Source of the DNA: an uncultured Lachnospiraceae bacterium
GTDB taxonomy: Bacteria > Bacillota > Clostridia > Lachnospirales > Lachnospiraceae
DNA: 64,000 bases
Reading direction: 5' to 3'
NCBI GenBank assembly: GCA_910585545.1
Contig: CAJUFN010000009.1
Span: 1-64,000, forward strand
The number at the start of each line of letters is the position of its first letter. The first letter of the stretch is position 1. Position numbers and translations under genes: made by a program. This document shows, one piece after another, positions 61,675 to 64,000 of this stretch. The notes beneath the pieces were generated by a model. The model saw only the letters and a list, made by a program, of their open reading frames with translations. It was not told the origin of the DNA and ran no database searches.

Positions 61675-62436
61675 ATGGCGGGGGAATTTTCGAGAACAGA
61701 GTTATTAATCGGAGCAGATGGGATGAAGATGCTTGAAGATGCTTGTGTGATGGTGTTCGGTGTGGGCGGCGTGGGCTCACATTGTATCGAAGCACTGGCA
61801 AGAAGCGGTGTGGGTGAATTGATTTTGATCGATAATGACAAAGTGTCACCAAGTAATATCAACCGTCAGTCTATTGCTTACCACAGTACGATCGGGCAAT
61901 ATAAAACGCAGATTATGAGGGAGCGGATTGCGGATATTTCGCCGGGAACGGTGGTGCATACCTATGAGACATTTGTTTTGGAAGACAATTTGGATGAGGT
62001 TTTTTTGAAAAACCCGGATTATATTATAGATGCCATTGATACTGTGACGGCTAAAATTGCTATTGTGATGAAGGCGTGGAAAGAGAACATCCCTTTGATT
62101 AGCTGCATGGGAACGGGCAATAAGCTGCATCCGGAGTTATTCGAGATTGCGGATATTTATGAAACATCGGTATGTCCGCTGTGCAAGGTGATGCGAAGAG
62201 AGTTGAAGCGGCGGAATGTTCCGGCGCTTAGGGTATTGTATTCGAAAGAAAAACCGATTTCGGCGGCTGGTAGAGGAAAAGATGTTATTTCGGAGGGAAC
62301 TTTGAAAAGTGGTCACGAATGTGTTTTGGATAAGAGGATACCCGGAAGCATGTCATTTGTACCGCCGGTGGCGGGGCTTATCGTGGCGGGGGAAGTGATT
62401 CGAAATGTAACGGGTGTGGACAACCGCGGAAATTAG
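61675..62436 (+). CDS. tcdA: tRNA threonylcarbamoyladenosine dehydratase
   Basis: 253 residues, E1-like ThiF fold. Uses ATP to cyclise t6A at tRNA position 37 to ct6A. 'VMVFGVGGVGSHCIEALARS' is the nucleotide loop, 'DNDKVSPSNINRQSIA' the activating block, 'SCMGTGNKL' and the C-terminal 'CPLCKVMRRELKRR' complete the family pattern. ATG at 61675 follows AAGGAGAAG; a TTG further upstream is ignored. 14 bases before rarA. Confidence 0.92.
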   Translation: MAGEFSRTELLIGADGMKMLEDACVMVFGVGGVGSHCIEALARSGVGELILIDNDKVSPSNINRQSIAYHSTIGQYKTQIMRERIADISPGTVVHTYETFVLEDNLDEVFLKNPDYIIDAIDTVTAKIAIVMKAWKENIPLISCMGTGNKLHPELFEIADIYETSVCPLCKVMRRELKRRNVPALRVLYSKEKPISAAGRGKDVISEGTLKSGHECVLDKRIPGSMSFVPPVAGLIVAGEVIRNVTGVDNRGN

Positions 62437-62450
62437 CAGGAGTGATGGAG

Positions 62451-63773
62451 ATGGATTTGTTTGAATACATGAGAGAAAGCAATAAAAAGCAAGAGTCGCC
62501 GCTTGCGTCCAGGATGCGTCCGGCAACGCTGGAAGAGGTTGTTGGACAGCAGCATATTATTGGGAAGGATAAGTTACTATATCGTGCAATTAAAGCAGAC
62601 AAGCTAAGTTCTATTATTTTTTACGGACCGCCGGGAACGGGAAAGACGACGCTTGCAAAAATCATTGCAAATACAACCAGTGCGGAATTTACACAGATTA
62701 ATGCCACTGCTTCGGGAAAAAAAGATATGGAGGAAGTGATAAAAAAGGCGCAGGATATGCTTGGCATGTATCAGAAAAAAACGATTTTATTTGTGGATGA
62801 GATTCATAGATTTAATAAGGGGCAGCAGGATTATCTTTTGCCGTTTGTAGAAGATGGGACGATTATCTTGATTGGCGCAACGACAGAAAATCCGTATTTT
62901 GAAGTGAATAGCGCTTTGATTTCACGTTCGATTATATTTGAACTGAATCCTTTGGCAAAGGAAGATGTGAAGATTTTGATTAGGCGTGCTGTGTACGATG
63001 AGAAAAAAGGGATGGGAAGCTATGGAGCGGTGATAAGTGAAGATGCCGAAGAGTTCTTGGCAGATATTGTAGGCGGAGATGCAAGATCTGCACTCAATGC
63101 TGTGGAACTTGGTGTTTTGACGACGCAGCGTGGCGAAGACGGCAAAATCCATCTGACGTTAGAGGTAATGTCAGAATGTATTCAGAAACGCGTAGTCCGT
63201 TATGATAAAACTGGTGATAATCATTATGATACCATATCTGCATTTATCAAAAGTATGCGAGGCTCCGACCCGGATGCGGCAGTATATTATCTTGCTAAAA
63301 TGCTTTACGCAGGTGAAGACATCAAATTTATTGCAAGAAGAATTATGATATGTGCGGCAGAAGATGTCGGAAACGCAGATCCAATGGCACTTACAGTTGC
63401 AGTATCTGCAGCTCAGGCAGTTGAACGAATTGGAATGCCCGAAGCACAAATTATATTATCTCAGGCAGTATTATATGTTGCAACTGCACCAAAAAGTAAC
63501 TCTGCAGTCAATGCAATCAGTAGCGCAATGGAAAATGTTCGTCGATATAAAACAAGTGTACCGCCACATTTGCAAGACGCGCATTATAAAGGCGCAGAAA
63601 ATTTCGGACATGGAATCGGTTATAAATATGCACATAATTATCCAAATCATTACGTGAAACAACAGTATATGCCATCTGAAATTCTGGGGACGAAGTTTTA
63701 CGAAGCAAGTAAAAACGGATATGAAAAACAGATTCAGGCATGGCTTGCTAAATTAGCGTCAGAGGGTTTTTAA
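62451..63773 (+). CDS. rarA: Replication-associated recombination protein A (MgsA/RarA)
   Basis: 440 residues, AAA+ clamp-loader-like ATPase at stalled forks. 'SPLASRMRPATLEEVVGQQH' at the start, Walker A 'GPPGTGKTTLA', Walker B 'ILFVDEIHRF', sensor 1 'LIGATTENPYF', arginine finger 'SALISRSIIFEL', and a C-terminal MgsA tetramer domain (about 250-440; 'RGSDPDAAVYYLAKML', 'RIMICAAEDVGNADP'). The ATG at 62451 is chosen because AGGAG lies eight bases before it; upstream GTG and ATG codons are too close. Its last eight codons lie inside a perfect 42-base palindrome. Confidence 0.95.
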   Translation: MDLFEYMRESNKKQESPLASRMRPATLEEVVGQQHIIGKDKLLYRAIKADKLSSIIFYGPPGTGKTTLAKIIANTTSAEFTQINATASGKKDMEEVIKKAQDMLGMYQKKTILFVDEIHRFNKGQQDYLLPFVEDGTIILIGATTENPYFEVNSALISRSIIFELNPLAKEDVKILIRRAVYDEKKGMGSYGAVISEDAEEFLADIVGGDARSALNAVELGVLTTQRGEDGKIHLTLEVMSECIQKRVVRYDKTGDNHYDTISAFIKSMRGSDPDAAVYYLAKMLYAGEDIKFIARRIMICAAEDVGNADPMALTVAVSAAQAVERIGMPEAQIILSQAVLYVATAPKSNSAVNAISSAMENVRRYKTSVPPHLQDAHYKGAENFGHGIGYKYAHNYPNHYVKQQYMPSEILGTKFYEASKNGYEKQIQAWLAKLASEGF

Positions 63774-63792
63774 AAACCCTCTGACGCTAATT
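63751..63792. repeat. 42-base perfect palindrome over the rarA stop codon
   Basis: AATTAGCGTCAGAGGGTTTTT (63751-63771, split here as 21 bases: AATTAGCGTC and AGAGGGTTTTT) is followed with no spacer by its exact complement (63772-63792). It carries the last codons of rarA and the TAA. A terminator role is plausible through a TTTTAAAA loop, but no T-tract follows. Confidence 0.85.
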
Positions 63793-64000
63793 CAGTGTTT
63801 GACACAATTCTGACAATAATAATGCAAATAAACATGGGGAATTTAGAAAATGAGAAATAGAGAAAAACATCAAAAAGAATGTTTTGGGTAGAATTGAGTT
63901 AACAAATCAAAAAATAGTGATTCGACGGGGATAGAGGATATCAATATATACTTAAAAATAAAGAAAATAAATTGTATGACAAATACAAGAAGAATCTTTA
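63793..64000. other. No recognised feature at the right edge
   Basis: AT-rich, no ORF above 13 codons on plus, no ribosome site, no tRNA-like or repeat structure seen. It may be the upstream region of a gene outside the window. Confidence 0.4.

Overview
The window looks like chromosome of a low-to-middle GC Gram-positive gut anaerobe of the family Lachnospiraceae, probably near the [Ruminococcus] torques / Mediterraneibacter / Dorea group. The support is indirect: strong AGGAGG ribosome sites, sigma-A promoters with 17-base spacers, a PPi-dependent phosphofructokinase, MocR and ECF vitamin systems, and large secreted glycosidases with FIVAR tails. No rRNA, tRNA, CRISPR array or intact mobile element was found. 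The genus is an inference.

Layout. 1-1.3 kb: remnant of one sugar-binding protein, then a complete galactose-type binding protein. 1.5-6.7 kb: giant surface GH97 enzyme. 6.9-12.4 kb: TetR repressor divergent from an MMPL exporter and a secreted heptad-repeat partner. 12.5-18.6 kb: Xaa-Pro aminopeptidase; a likely cobalamin riboswitch ahead of a DUF4430 protein and an ECF S-component; tyrS; a DUF975/CmpB membrane fusion. 18.7-27.4 kb: a 34-residue small ORF, an AraC regulator, an intracellular GH13 enzyme divergent from a giant surface GH20 enzyme, and a two-domain thioredoxin-like lipoprotein. 27.5-32.0 kb: giant surface GH27 enzyme with a carbohydrate-binding module inserted in its catalytic barrel.

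32.1-33.3 kb is a small island (AbrB antitoxin, PIN toxin, TnpW-like remnant) bounded by 20-base direct repeats and sitting just upstream of the rplM-rpsI promoter. 34.4-37.3 kb holds hairpin repeats, gene debris, a GNAT acetyltransferase, and a TetR repressor divergent from a 44-residue membrane peptide and an esterase. 37.4-41.7 kb is an RNA-repair neighbourhood: two WYL-domain regulators, RtcB ligase, and an RlaP-type nucleotidyltransferase interrupted by one in-frame TGA. 41.7-47.5 kb: PPi-phosphofructokinase, GreA, and a vitamin B6 salvage locus (MocR regulator lacking its PLP lysine, pyridoxal-type kinase, ECF S-component). 47.6-64 kb is mostly housekeeping: duplicated XRE regulators, alpha-amylase, ilvE, a methyltransferase, hslO, nadE, a Crp-type regulator with a MATE exporter, an S1-domain protein, family II pyrophosphatase, a flavin reductase, a polysaccharide deacetylase, tcdA and rarA.

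Functionally, the three glycosidases (1,504-1,749 residues) share a tail of four FIVAR modules, a KTGD sorting-like motif, a membrane helix and basic residues. Together with the binding protein they suggest surface attack on host or dietary glycans rich in alpha-galactose/alpha-GalNAc and beta-HexNAc. Several loci pair a divergent regulator with its transport or enzyme partner and carry a visible palindrome between them. The best leads are the WYL-RtcB-RlaP locus with its nonsense codon, the PLP-lysine loss in the B6 regulator, the cobalamin-type leader on DUF4430-ECF, the split GH27, and the two small proteins.
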